Translations under genes and position numbers: made by a program
Shown: one piece after another, positions 1 to 8,096 of the stretch
Layout of the letters: the number at the start of each line of letters is the position of its first letter
Position numbering within the stretch: position 1 is the first letter of the stretch
Notes under the pieces: model-generated
Database searches by the model: none
What the model saw: only the letters and a program-made list of their open reading frames with translations
Told to the model about the DNA's origin: nothing
NCBI GenBank assembly: GCA_017503075.1
Contig: JAFVTU010000014.1
Location: 1-61,861, forward strand
Direction of reading: 5' to 3'
DNA from: Paludibacteraceae bacterium
Lineage (GTDB): Bacteria; Bacteroidota; Bacteroidia; Bacteroidales; Paludibacteraceae
DNA: 61,861 nucleotides

Positions 1-177
1 GAACATAAATCTTGTCCTCGTTGTGGTGCTGCGTTTATTTGCCAGCACGAGAATCCCGCTAAGTGCCAATGTGCAGGCGTGGAACTCTCTCCTGCTACTC
101 GTGCACATCTGGCAGCGCAATATCCCAACCAATGCCTCTGCCGCAAGTGCCTCATCGAATTAGGAACATCAAACTAA
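1..177 (+). CDS. Cysteine-rich CWC family protein, C-terminal part
   Basis: Only the last 58 codons lie in the window; the start is upstream. The peptide has Cys pairs in the pattern CPRCG, KCQC, QCLCRKC, which fits the small cysteine-rich CWC family of probable zinc-binding proteins with no established function. The stop (TAA, 175-177) is 13 bp before the metallophosphoesterase start, so the two are probably co-transcribed. Identification rests on Cys spacing and the short length alone. Confidence 0.7.
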   Translation, partial: EHKSCPRCGAAFICQHENPAKCQCAGVELSPATRAHLAAQYPNQCLCRKCLIELGTSN

Positions 178-190
178 CGCCTTTTGCAGC

Positions 191-1270
191 ATGTTTATAT
201 CCTTCCTCATATTCTGCATCGTAGTGCTATTTCTCTGCCCTACTCTTGTATGGCTACTCTGCTGGATAGTAGCACGGCTGTGTCATCACACCATGCCGTA
301 TGCACCTTTTGCCTATACAGGTCTCGCACTCGCGCTGCTCCTTATGGGCACTATGCTCTACGGCTATTGGTTCGGACGTTTCCAACTGCGCGTGCAACAT
401 ACTACCTACACTTCGCCCCATATTCCCACTGCCTTCAATGGATATAAGATTGTGCATATTAGCGACTTGCACCTATCCTCTTTTGCCAATAATCCTAAGT
501 TTCTGCAACGCATAGTAGATAGGATCAACGCCCAAGAACCCGACCTTATCTGCTTTACAGGCGACTTCGTGGGCTTTGGTGTAGAAGAAGCAATTCCGTT
601 CACGGATATGCTCCGCCAACTGCATGCCAAAGATGGTATCACAAGCGTACTCGGCAACCATGATTTTGCACTCTACCACCACGGAATAACCGATGAACAG
701 AAAGAGCAAAAAGTGGAGCAACTAACCGCCTACCAACGCAACACCTTAGGTTGGCATCTGCTTCGCAATCAGTCGTATATCATCTCACGCGAAACCGCAT
801 ATCTGCAAATCATTGGCGTGGACAACACCTCCAGCCCAGGACAAGGATTTCAGACTATCTCCCGAGGAGATCTTATGAAGGCGATGACCTCTTTGAGCCA
901 AGAGCCAAGAACCAAGAGTCAGGATACATCAGTAACGACCGAACAGACTGAAGTAATCAGTCTTGACTCCTTACTCCTGAACCCTGAATCCATGAAGATG
1001 CAAATCCTGCTCTCGCACGACCCATCGCAGTGGCGAGGAGAGGTAGTACCTACCACAGATATTCCGCTGACCCTCAGTGGGCATACCCACGCAGGGCAAG
1101 TACGCATATTCGGCTACCCACTCTCTGCACTTATGTTTACCGAATCCGAGGGCTGGTATCACAATAATGAACAATCCCTTTACATCAACACAGGCATTGG
1201 CTGTACCCTACCCGTCCGCCTCGGCGTACCTGCAGAAATAACTATAATCACGTTACAGAATAAATTGTAA
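191..1270 (+). CDS. Membrane-anchored metallophosphoesterase (calcineurin-like, YkuE type)
   Basis: Predicted metal-dependent phosphoesterase; the substrate is unknown. Two hydrophobic segments (about residues 5-27 and 41-62) should anchor it in the inner membrane. The metal-binding motifs appear in order: D-x-H at 92-94, GD at 124-125, GNHD at 155-158, SHD around 276-277 and GHTH at 297-300, so the dimetal centre is complete. The family normally goes almost directly from the middle of the domain to the LLSHDP segment. Here about 35 extra residues (about 234-268) are present. The DNA for them contains two blocks of tandem heptamers (895-922 and 966-993) like those in the intergenic spacers of this genome. 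The insertion falls between motifs, so activity could survive. The start at 191 begins directly with the first hydrophobic helix. Confidence 0.9.
   Translation: MFISFLIFCIVVLFLCPTLVWLLCWIVARLCHHTMPYAPFAYTGLALALLLMGTMLYGYWFGRFQLRVQHTTYTSPHIPTAFNGYKIVHISDLHLSSFANNPKFLQRIVDRINAQEPDLICFTGDFVGFGVEEAIPFTDMLRQLHAKDGITSVLGNHDFALYHHGITDEQKEQKVEQLTAYQRNTLGWHLLRNQSYIISRETAYLQIIGVDNTSSPGQGFQTISRGDLMKAMTSLSQEPRTKSQDTSVTTEQTEVISLDSLLLNPESMKMQILLSHDPSQWRGEVVPTTDIPLTLSGHTHAGQVRIFGYPLSALMFTESEGWYHNNEQSLYINTGIGCTLPVRLGVPAEITIITLQNKL
895..993 (+). repeat. Two heptanucleotide repeat blocks inside the metallophosphoesterase gene
   Basis: Block 1 (895-922) reads GAGCCAA, GAGCCAA, GAACCAA, GAGTCAG. Block 2 (966-993) reads ACTCCTT, ACTCCTG, AACCCTG, AATCCAT. 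Each is four 7-bp units (28 bp). Together with the stretch between them the reading frame is kept. The same period and similar words occur in non-coding spacers, for example 42683-42710. Confidence 0.8.
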
Positions 1271-1350
1271 ACGGCTAATTGTACGAATTTCACTAATTCC
1301 CTTGATAATTTGTTCTATTCGCTTCATTCACCATTATAAAAAATATCCAC

Positions 1351-1857
1351 ATGACCATCCGCCCTACTACATACACCGATCTTGATGCCCTTATGGCAAT
1401 CTTTGCCCATGCTCGCACGCAGATGGCGGCTGATGGCAATCCTACGCAATGGGGCGATGGTTACCCTACCCGCGAGCAGTTGGAGAACGACATCCAACGC
1501 GGCGTGAGCTATGTCATTGAACACAAAGGAGTACCCTGCGCCACTTTCGTTTTTATTATAGGCGAAGACCCTACCTATCACTATATTGAGGACGGGCAAT
1601 GGTTAGACGACACGCTACCCTACGGCACTATTCATCGCATTGCCTCCAATGGGCAGCTACGAGGAATTTTCCGCACCATACTCGACTGGTGCTCAGCACA
1701 ATGCAGCAATATCCGCATAGATACTCACCAAGCCAATGCCCGCATGATTCACCTCATTGAGCAAGCCCAATTCACACGTTGTGGCATCATCTACACCCGC
1801 GATAACTCACCACGAATGGCATACCAGTGTTTAGGTACTGCTATTGTAAAAGACTAA
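1351..1857 (+). CDS. GNAT family N-acetyltransferase
   Basis: A 168-residue protein of the Gcn5-related acetyltransferase superfamily, which transfers an acetyl group from acetyl-CoA to an amine; the substrate cannot be inferred. The N-terminal IRPTTYTDLDALMAIF-type start, the central strand that ends in IHRIASNGQLRG (acetyl-CoA loop region) and the C-terminal IRIDTHQANARMIHL segment match the usual order of GNAT motifs. The A motif is a weak version of the Q/R-x-x-G-x-G/A signature. The preceding 80-bp gap has no clear promoter, so it is likely read from upstream. The stop is only 4 bp before the next start. Confidence 0.85.
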   Translation: MTIRPTTYTDLDALMAIFAHARTQMAADGNPTQWGDGYPTREQLENDIQRGVSYVIEHKGVPCATFVFIIGEDPTYHYIEDGQWLDDTLPYGTIHRIASNGQLRGIFRTILDWCSAQCSNIRIDTHQANARMIHLIEQAQFTRCGIIYTRDNSPRMAYQCLGTAIVKD

Positions 1858-1861
1858 AAAT

Positions 1862-2932
1862 ATGTTTAAAAGAATTTCTACTTTATTACTCTTTCTCCTG
1901 CCGTTTTCCTTGGCGATGGCAGACACTATCACAGGTCAATGTGGTGATTCTCTGTCTTGGTCATTTGATACCGAAAACCGCCATCTCGACATCACGGGCA
2001 AAGGCAAAATGCAACTGTACAAGTACCCTGCATGGACCACCAATAACAGCATTACAGTTGCCTCTGTATCGTTCCCAGACAGCATCACATCTATTGATAG
2101 TTATGCATTTGAGGGACAAGAACTTACGGAAGTTATCATTCCTGCTTCTGTCAAGAAATTTGGTAAAGATGCTTTTGCACAAATGCCTTCTCTATTGCGC
2201 TTTGAGTACGAAGGCGAGGGCTATGCAGAATCGGAGAATGGCATACTCTATAATTGCTACAATCTTCGCTACTTCAAAGGCATCACCCGTATGCTTGCCT
2301 ACAACGATGCTCTAGACACCCTTATTGTTACTTACGGCTATGCTTCCGCGAGTTTCCTCAACCGGTCATATGTAGACGATTCGCATGCATACGACAAACG
2401 CCTATTTGGCAAATACGATACTATACATAAAAAGATAAAGACCTATTTTCTACCCAGCGAATTGGAGGAGATTGGTGATTTCCTCTTGTGCTACGCTACC
2501 AATTTAGGAGGTATCACCATTCCTAAGAAAGTGCACACGATTGGTTCTGGTGCTTTTTTGTATTGCTCTTCGTTGGATTCACTAGTTTTTGATGGCGATG
2601 GGGTACAAACGATAGGTGATAGTGCATTTAGTCATTGCACACAATTATCCAAAATTCTATTACAAGACACCCTGCCTCCTATCATCGAAGCGCATACTTT
2701 TGAAGGCGTAGATCGTAGCATACCTATACATGTGCCATTGGGATCTAGCCAACGATACAAAGAAGCGCCCTATTGGTGTGAATTTCAAAACTTTATAGAA
2801 CCATCACCTGCAACCTATGTAGATGAAGTACATGTGCAACACAATGCTACACAAAAAGTCTTTCTTAATGGTCAATTGCTGCTTGTCAACGAGGATATAC
2901 TCTACAATATCATGGGGCAAAAACTCCCCTAG
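1862..2932 (+). CDS. BspA-like leucine-rich repeat surface protein with T9SS-like tail
   Basis: A secreted protein of 356 residues. Signal peptide: residues 1-20, predicted cleavage after AMA. The mature N-terminus (GQCGDSLSWSFD) is the typical entry of BspA-like proteins. It is followed by LRR_5-type repeats, e.g. SVSFPDSITSIDSYAFEGQEL, ITIPKKVHTIGSGAFLYCS and DGVQTIGDSAFSHCT. Such proteins are usually surface-exposed adhesins of Bacteroidales. The last residues (NGQLLLVNEDILYNIMGQKLP) resemble the C-terminal module of the two larger surface proteins in this window, which also end in a GQ-E/K motif, and suggest export to the surface. It follows the GNAT gene after 4 bp. Confidence 0.85.
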   Translation: MFKRISTLLLFLLPFSLAMADTITGQCGDSLSWSFDTENRHLDITGKGKMQLYKYPAWTTNNSITVASVSFPDSITSIDSYAFEGQELTEVIIPASVKKFGKDAFAQMPSLLRFEYEGEGYAESENGILYNCYNLRYFKGITRMLAYNDALDTLIVTYGYASASFLNRSYVDDSHAYDKRLFGKYDTIHKKIKTYFLPSELEEIGDFLLCYATNLGGITIPKKVHTIGSGAFLYCSSLDSLVFDGDGVQTIGDSAFSHCTQLSKILLQDTLPPIIEAHTFEGVDRSIPIHVPLGSSQRYKEAPYWCEFQNFIEPSPATYVDEVHVQHNATQKVFLNGQLLLVNEDILYNIMGQKLP

Positions 2933-2938
2933 CCTTTA

Positions 2939-2973
2939 AACTACAAGCTTGAAACTATAAACTAAACACCAAA
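2939..2973 (+). repeat. Degenerate heptamer repeats in the spacer before the alcohol dehydrogenase
   Basis: Five 7-bp units fill the 44-bp spacer: AACTACA, AGCTTGA, AACTATA, AACTAAA, CACCAAA. They end three bases before the ATG at 2977 and so form its A-rich translation start region. Confidence 0.65.
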
Positions 2974-2976
2974 CAT

Positions 2977-4143
2977 ATGTTATACGACTTCAGTTATCAG
3001 AATCCTACGCGGATTCATTTTGGCAAGAAAGCCATCAATAAACTTGCTAACGAACTTCGTGAGTACGGAAAGAATATCCTGCTCGTTTACGGCAAAGCAT
3101 CTATCAAGAAGATCGGTCTCTATGACCAAGTAATGAATATTCTGCAAGCCGAAGGCAAGACCGTTGTCGAACTGGCAGGCATCAACGCCAATCCGCGTTA
3201 TACCCAGTTGCTCGAAGGTGCACGTCTCGTGCGTGAGCACAATATCGACCTCATCCTTGCTGTGGGTGGCGGTTCAGTCATTGACTGCGCCAAAGGTATC
3301 GCTTGTGCTGCCTACGCCGAAGGCGATGTATGGCAACGCTACTACGTCAATCAAGAACCCGTGACCAACCGCGTAGTGCCTGTAGGTAGTATCCTCACGA
3401 TGGCAGGTACTGGTAGCGAAATGAACTCTGGCTCAGTTATCACCAACGAAGCAGAGAACCTGAAGATTGGACGCGTCTATCCATTGGCATTGGTCACTCC
3501 ACGTTTCTCTATCCTCAACCCCGAATACACCTACTCCGTGCCTAAATATCAGATGATTAGCGGTATCTTCGACATCTTCTCCCACCTAATGGAACAGTAC
3601 TTCTCCGGCGATGACGACTGCACCAGCGATTATCTCATCGAGGGACTGATGCTCTCACTCATCTCCGCTTCGCGCAAAGCCATCGTTAATCAAGAAGACT
3701 ACGAGGCACGCAGCAATATCATGTGGTGCGCAACGATGGGACTTAACAAGATTCTTGGCCTCAGCAAAACCCAAGACTGGGAAGTGCACATGATTGAGCA
3801 CCAATTGGGTGCCTATACCGACTGCGCACACGGTATTGGTCTGGCTATCATCTCGCCTGCCTACTACCGCTATATCTACCGCGACGGCTTGCACCGTTTT
3901 GTGCGCTATGCCAAGCATATCTGGGGCGTAGAAGACCACGGTCAGGGCGACGAAGCGATTGCATTAGAGGGTATCAACCGCCTTGAAGCATTTATCGCTG
4001 AATTGGGCATTCCTGCTACCCTCCGCGAAGTGGGTGCAACCGAAGAGATGCTACCACTCATTGCCAATTCCACCATTCCTGGTGGCGGTTACAAACAACT
4101 CAACGCAGAGGACATCCTGGCTATCCTCAAAGCCTGCTACTAA
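2977..4143 (+). CDS. Iron-containing alcohol dehydrogenase (butanol dehydrogenase/YqhD type)
   Basis: A cytoplasmic NAD(P)H-dependent alcohol/aldehyde oxidoreductase of the group III family, 388 residues (usual length). Seen: the nucleotide-binding GGGSVIDCAKG motif (about 98-108), the TMAGTGSEMN segment, and the metal-binding region with FDIFSHLMEQY (about 196-206), EHQLGAYTDCAHG and the following H-G-I-G-L. The arrangement fits the BdhA/YqhD branch, where NADPH-dependent reduction of short aldehydes is common; the true substrate is unknown. It is the last gene of the rightward group and is followed by a strong hairpin facing lysA. Confidence 0.93.
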   Translation: MLYDFSYQNPTRIHFGKKAINKLANELREYGKNILLVYGKASIKKIGLYDQVMNILQAEGKTVVELAGINANPRYTQLLEGARLVREHNIDLILAVGGGSVIDCAKGIACAAYAEGDVWQRYYVNQEPVTNRVVPVGSILTMAGTGSEMNSGSVITNEAENLKIGRVYPLALVTPRFSILNPEYTYSVPKYQMISGIFDIFSHLMEQYFSGDDDCTSDYLIEGLMLSLISASRKAIVNQEDYEARSNIMWCATMGLNKILGLSKTQDWEVHMIEHQLGAYTDCAHGIGLAIISPAYYRYIYRDGLHRFVRYAKHIWGVEDHGQGDEAIALEGINRLEAFIAELGIPATLREVGATEEMLPLIANSTIPGGGYKQLNAEDILAILKACY

Positions 4144-4165
4144 TTGATCATGCTTATATAACGAC

Positions 4166-4192
4166 ACAGAGCGGCACGCAGTGTCGCTCTGT
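4166..4192. terminator. Hairpin between convergent alcohol dehydrogenase and lysA
   Basis: A 12-bp stem (4166-4177 with 4181-4192, one G-T pair) and a 3-nt loop GCA lie in the 69-bp gap between two convergent genes. The T-run is short, so efficiency is uncertain; it can serve both directions. Confidence 0.7.
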
Positions 4193-4212
4193 ATTATTTA
4201 CATTGCTCATAT

Positions 4213-5358
4213 TTATAGTGGTAAATCTACCTCTTCATCAGTGTAGTTGGGTGGCAGAGGACGGCAATTATAGGTAGATGCCATCGATTCGCCATAAGCC
4301 CCTGCACTACGTATAGCCAACAAGTCACCTCGCTGAGTGATAGGTAGCAACACATCCTTGTCAAACACATCACTCGATTCGCAAATAGGACCAACGATGT
4401 CGTAGCGTTGTGTAGCGTGGTGTAACGATGGTATGGCGTGGTGGATTTTGTGCTTGGCTTGATAGAGTGCAGGGCGGATGAGTTCGGTCATACCTGCATC
4501 CACAATAGCAAACTGCTTGGTTGCCGTCTGCTTGACATACAACACACGCGTAATCAGACTGCCACATTGTGCCACCACAGAACGACCTAACTCGAAATGC
4601 AACGACTGCTCTGGGCGCAAGTGCAAGTGCTGGGTGAACACACGAAAATATGCCTTAAAATCAGCTATAGGATGTTCAGAAGGTGTCTGATAATCAATAC
4701 CCAGACCTCCTCCTACATTGATAACAGAGGGATAAATAGCATGTTTATGCAGCAGGTGCTGAATCTCGTTGATTCGTTGGCACAACGCCACAAAATCCTG
4801 CATATTAGTAATCTGGCTGCCGATATGGAAATGTAAGCCCAAGAAAGAGATATTGGACAGCTGCTGCGCCAATTGCACCACCTGTAGCATATCATGGAGC
4901 GCAATGCCGAACTTATTCTCCGCCATGCCCGTGATGATATGCGTATGGGTATGCGCTTCTACATCAGGATTGATACGCAAGCATACACGTGCGATTTTTC
5001 CTTCACGAGCAGCTAATTCGTTGATAACTTCTAGCTCAGGAATACTCTCGACATTGAAGCAGAAAATATCGTGCTGCAGAGCGGTCAATATTTCACGGTC
5101 GCTCTTCCCTACCCCTGCATAGACAATCTTGTCCGCAGGAAAACCAGCATCAATTGCCTTCTGCACTTCACCACCACTCACGCAATCAGCCCCTAAGCCT
5201 GCCTGCTGGATAATCTCAAGCAAACGAGGATTGGCATTCGCCTTCATGGCATAATGCACATGGTAGTTGGGATATGGCGCAATCTCCTTGGCTATAGCAG
5301 CCAATGTGGTACGCAGCAATGCGGTATCATAGTAATAAAACGGAGTTTCTGGAAACAT
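4213..5358 (-). CDS. lysA: Diaminopimelate decarboxylase
   Basis: Catalyses the last step of lysine synthesis, meso-diaminopimelate to L-lysine plus CO2, with PLP. The 381-residue fold-type III protein has the PLP lysine in HYAMKANANP (near residue 40), the HFHIGSQI and GGGLGIDY motifs and the CESSDVF segment that contributes to the active site of the partner subunit. An additional stretch HHAIPSLHHATQR (about residues 305-317), just before the conserved DIVGPICESS, is encoded by a decamer repeat (4402-4441). It ends a three-gene operon with sdaA and lysC; the start is 9 bp after the lysC stop. Confidence 0.96.
   Translation of the reverse strand: MFPETPFYYYDTALLRTTLAAIAKEIAPYPNYHVHYAMKANANPRLLEIIQQAGLGADCVSGGEVQKAIDAGFPADKIVYAGVGKSDREILTALQHDIFCFNVESIPELEVINELAAREGKIARVCLRINPDVEAHTHTHIITGMAENKFGIALHDMLQVVQLAQQLSNISFLGLHFHIGSQITNMQDFVALCQRINEIQHLLHKHAIYPSVINVGGGLGIDYQTPSEHPIADFKAYFRVFTQHLHLRPEQSLHFELGRSVVAQCGSLITRVLYVKQTATKQFAIVDAGMTELIRPALYQAKHKIHHAIPSLHHATQRYDIVGPICESSDVFDKDVLLPITQRGDLLAIRSAGAYGESMASTYNCRPLPPNYTDEEVDLPL
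4402..4441 (-). repeat. Decamer repeat inside lysA
   Basis: On the plus strand the four units are GTAGCGTTGT, GTAGCGTGGT, GTAACGATGG, TATGGCGTGG. Read on the coding strand this is the CTACAC-type decamer found upstream of pyrE and of the DUF1573 gene. It encodes His/Thr/Pro-rich residues just before a conserved active-site segment. Confidence 0.7.
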
Positions 5359-5367
5359 AATTGGCTA

Positions 5368-6681
5368 TCAGTCAAACAAATACTTACTCAGCGATTCAAG
5401 GGCACGCTTCTTGTCGTGAGCAGAAACAAGGAACGATATATTGTGATTGCTTCCGCCATACGAAATCATGCGCACTGGCACATCCTTCAACGCCTCAGCA
5501 GCCACCGATTCGAAGCCCACATTCCTCCAATCCAAATCACCTACCACACAAATGATACACATATTGTCATCCACCTCCACAACACCCAATTTCTTGAGTT
5601 CGTTGAGTATGGGCAAGAGATTTGTTTTATCATCTATTGACACAGACACACCCACCTCTGAGGTACAAATCATATCGATACTGGTCTTGTAGTTCTCGAA
5701 GATTTCAAACACCTTGCGCAAAAAGCCGTATGCCAATAACATTCGGCTACTAGTGATATTAATCGCCACGATATTATCTTTGGCCGCTACCGCCTTGATT
5801 TTGCGATGCTCTACCATATTGCTAATCACTGTACCAGGCGCAGTAGGATCCATCGTATTGAGCAACTTAACAGGCACATTGGCGTATTTGGCAGGTTGAA
5901 TACACGTTGGGTGCAAAATCTTTGCGCCGAAATAAGCCAACTCAGCCGCCTCGTCAAAGTGCAAATGACTCACAGGAGTAGTATTCTCTACAAAGCGAGG
6001 GTCGTTGTTGTGCATGCCATCGATATCTGTCCAAATCTGAATCTCCGACGCCGACAATGCGCCACCGAGTAGCGAAGCCGTATAGTCGCTACCACCACGC
6101 TGCAGATTGGAAATCTCGCCCTCGGCATCAAGACAGATAAATCCCTGAGTGATATAGATTTGCTTATCTGGATAAAGTGCCAATTGTTTGCTAGCATGCT
6201 CTTGAATATACTTCAAATCTGGCTCACCATCTTGGTTGGTGCGCATAAACTCGAGTGCAGGCAATAAGACTGCGTTATAGCCCTGCTCCAAGAGGTAATT
6301 GGTCATCATATTGGTACTCAGTATCTCACCTTGCGCCACGATAATCTTCTCCTCACGAACAGAAAAATCACCCTTAGTGAACGAACGGATATAGTCGAAA
6401 ATACTGTGCAACAATTGCCAAGTCTGATTCCTATACTCATCGGTAGTATAGAGTTGGTCAATATGTTGGCGGTACTTATCCTCTAGTTTGGTAATATAGG
6501 CATTGGCACCCTCTTGATTTTGCTTATAGAGGTAGTCTGCAATCTCCAAAAGACTATTGGTAGTGCCCGACATAGCAGACAAGACCACAAGATTTTGCTC
6601 ACCATCTGCAATCAATTCAACTACACTTTTCATTCTTTGTGGCGAACCTACAGAGGTGCCACCAAACTTCATTACTTTCAT
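5368..6681 (-). CDS. lysC: Aspartate kinase (monofunctional)
   Basis: Phosphorylates L-aspartate, the first step toward lysine, threonine and methionine. The 437-residue protein starts MKVMKFGGTSVGS (the K-F-G-G-T-S kinase signature) and has the RGGSDYTASLLG and WTDIDGMHNNDPR substrate-binding motifs. The C-terminal part (about 300-437) has two ACT domains (NITSSRMLLAYGFLRKVF and MCIICVVGDLD), the usual site of feedback control by lysine and/or threonine. No homoserine dehydrogenase is fused. It lies 25 bp after sdaA and 9 bp before lysA, in one transcription unit. Confidence 0.96.
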   Translation of the reverse strand: MKVMKFGGTSVGSPQRMKSVVELIADGEQNLVVLSAMSGTTNSLLEIADYLYKQNQEGANAYITKLEDKYRQHIDQLYTTDEYRNQTWQLLHSIFDYIRSFTKGDFSVREEKIIVAQGEILSTNMMTNYLLEQGYNAVLLPALEFMRTNQDGEPDLKYIQEHASKQLALYPDKQIYITQGFICLDAEGEISNLQRGGSDYTASLLGGALSASEIQIWTDIDGMHNNDPRFVENTTPVSHLHFDEAAELAYFGAKILHPTCIQPAKYANVPVKLLNTMDPTAPGTVISNMVEHRKIKAVAAKDNIVAINITSSRMLLAYGFLRKVFEIFENYKTSIDMICTSEVGVSVSIDDKTNLLPILNELKKLGVVEVDDNMCIICVVGDLDWRNVGFESVAAEALKDVPVRMISYGGSNHNISFLVSAHDKKRALESLSKYLFD

Positions 6682-6706
6682 ATATCTCTAATAAACCTAT
6701 TCTATA

Positions 6707-7927
6707 CTACTCCTTCTCCCCTATTGCTGCCAATCCGCCTTGCGAGGTCTCTTTATACAGCGATGGCAGGTCATGGCCCGTCTGCTTCATCACATCCACC
6801 ACTCGGTCAAACGATACGCTATGCGTTCCATCGGAGAAAGCAGCATACATATTGCTATCCAACGCACGAGCAGCCGCAAAAGCATTACGCTCAATACAAG
6901 GTATCTGCACCAAGCCACATACAGGGTCGCAAGTCATACCCAAGTGGTGCTCCAAGCCCATCTCGGCTGCATACTCAATCTGCGATAGTGTACCGCCAAA
7001 CAACTGATTCACAGCACCTGAAGCCATCGCACAAGCTACACCAACCTCGCCTTGGCAACCTACCTCAGCACCCGAGATAGAGGCATTCTCTTTCACGACA
7101 TTACCAATCAATCCCGCCGTAGCCAACGCATGCAAAATACGTGTCTCAGAGAAGTCACGCGAACGCCATGTATGGTACAACACCGCAGGCAACACACCGC
7201 ACGAACCGCAAGTAGGAGCCGTGACAATCTTACCACCCGATGCGTTTTCTTCGCTCACAGCCAAGGCATAGGAGAACACCAAACCACGTGTACGAAGGTT
7301 ATCCTTATACCCTGCCACCTTAATATAATAGCTCGCTGCCTTGCGACGGAGGTGTAATGGTCCGGGCAATACCCCTTCGTGGTCCAAACCGCGCTCCACT
7401 GCCTCACGCATCACTTGCCACACCTCACGCAGATAGTCCCAAATCTCTTTGCCCTCGTAATGCTCCACATACTCCCAGTAGTCCCAGCCCATCTTATCGC
7501 AATAATCCTTGATATCGCTCAAACGAGTAAGTGGATAGATAGACGCTTCGCCGCTAGGCGATGAGGCGATAAGGCGATGAGGCGATGAGGTAGGATCTTC
7601 CGCCAATGCTCCACCGCCTACGGAATATACAATCCATTCATCTAGCAAATCTCCTGTCTCGTTCCACGCGCAAAAACGCATGCCATTGGGGTGAAATGGC
7701 AAAAACTCATCATGCCACACAATCTCCACCGATGGAATCACATCGATAATGGCTGCATCGGTCAAGTGACCTTTGCCTGTAGCCGACAAACTGCCATACA
7801 AGTGCGCTTGATACTTTGCAGCATCGGGATAATGCTCCAGAAAAATCTCTGCCGCCTTACGAGGTCCCATGGTATGGCTACTGCTTGGTCCGTAGCCAAT
7901 ACGAAATATCTCACGAATTGATTTCAT
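6707..7927 (-). CDS. sdaA: L-serine ammonia-lyase (iron-sulfur, single chain)
   Basis: Deaminates L-serine to pyruvate and ammonia with a [4Fe-4S] cluster. The 406-residue chain contains both normal domains: N-terminal beta domain with SSSHTMGP (residues 15-22) and C-terminal alpha domain with TAPTCGSCGVLPAVLYH and CDPVCGLVQIPC, which hold the cluster cysteines. Residues about 113-124 (TSSPHRLIASSP) are a low-complexity insertion encoded by four 8-bp repeats (7557-7588) in a loop where relatives have a short turn. It is the first gene of the sdaA-lysC-lysA unit and has its own promoter. Co-transcription with lysine genes could tie serine breakdown to aspartate-family synthesis (inference). 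Confidence 0.94.
   Translation of the reverse strand: MKSIREIFRIGYGPSSSHTMGPRKAAEIFLEHYPDAAKYQAHLYGSLSATGKGHLTDAAIIDVIPSVEIVWHDEFLPFHPNGMRFCAWNETGDLLDEWIVYSVGGGALAEDPTSSPHRLIASSPSGEASIYPLTRLSDIKDYCDKMGWDYWEYVEHYEGKEIWDYLREVWQVMREAVERGLDHEGVLPGPLHLRRKAASYYIKVAGYKDNLRTRGLVFSYALAVSEENASGGKIVTAPTCGSCGVLPAVLYHTWRSRDFSETRILHALATAGLIGNVVKENASISGAEVGCQGEVGVACAMASGAVNQLFGGTLSQIEYAAEMGLEHHLGMTCDPVCGLVQIPCIERNAFAAARALDSNMYAAFSDGTHSVSFDRVVDVMKQTGHDLPSLYKETSQGGLAAIGEKE
7557..7590 (-). repeat. Octamer repeat inside sdaA
   Basis: Plus-strand units: GGCGATGA, GGCGATAA, GGCGATGA, GGCGATGA, GG. Two units of the same octamer occur in the non-coding leader of the 5-alpha-reductase operon at 56107-56122, so a spacer repeat is being translated here. 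Confidence 0.8.
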
Positions 7928-7962
7928 GCTTCAAGAATTTACATAATTACGCAATTTCGCTA

Positions 7963-7994
7963 CAAAGGTACAACAATTCTACGAATTGTGCAAA
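7963..7994 (-). promoter_or_regulatory. Bacteroidota promoter for sdaA-lysC-lysA
   Basis: Minus strand: -33 TTTG (7994-7991), 20-bp spacer, -7 TACCTTTG (7970-7963). Transcription should start about 30 bp before the sdaA ATG at 7927. It is a near-perfect match to the Bacteroidota sigma-ABfr consensus. Confidence 0.8.
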
Positions 7995-8034
7995 TCTTTT
8001 GGTATATTTATAAATTCCTCTATCCATCATACAC

Positions 8035-8062
8035 AAGAAAAGCGCAGAAATGCGCTTTTCTT
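8035..8062. terminator. Terminator after guaA
   Basis: A 12-bp stem (8035-8046 with 8051-8062) closed by a GAAA tetraloop, with T-rich flanks on both strands. It lies between the guaA stop and the sdaA promoter and ends the long leftward nucleotide operon. Confidence 0.85.
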
Positions 8063-8096
8063 CTTATTTCCAATAATCTCTTATAGTCGAACGTGA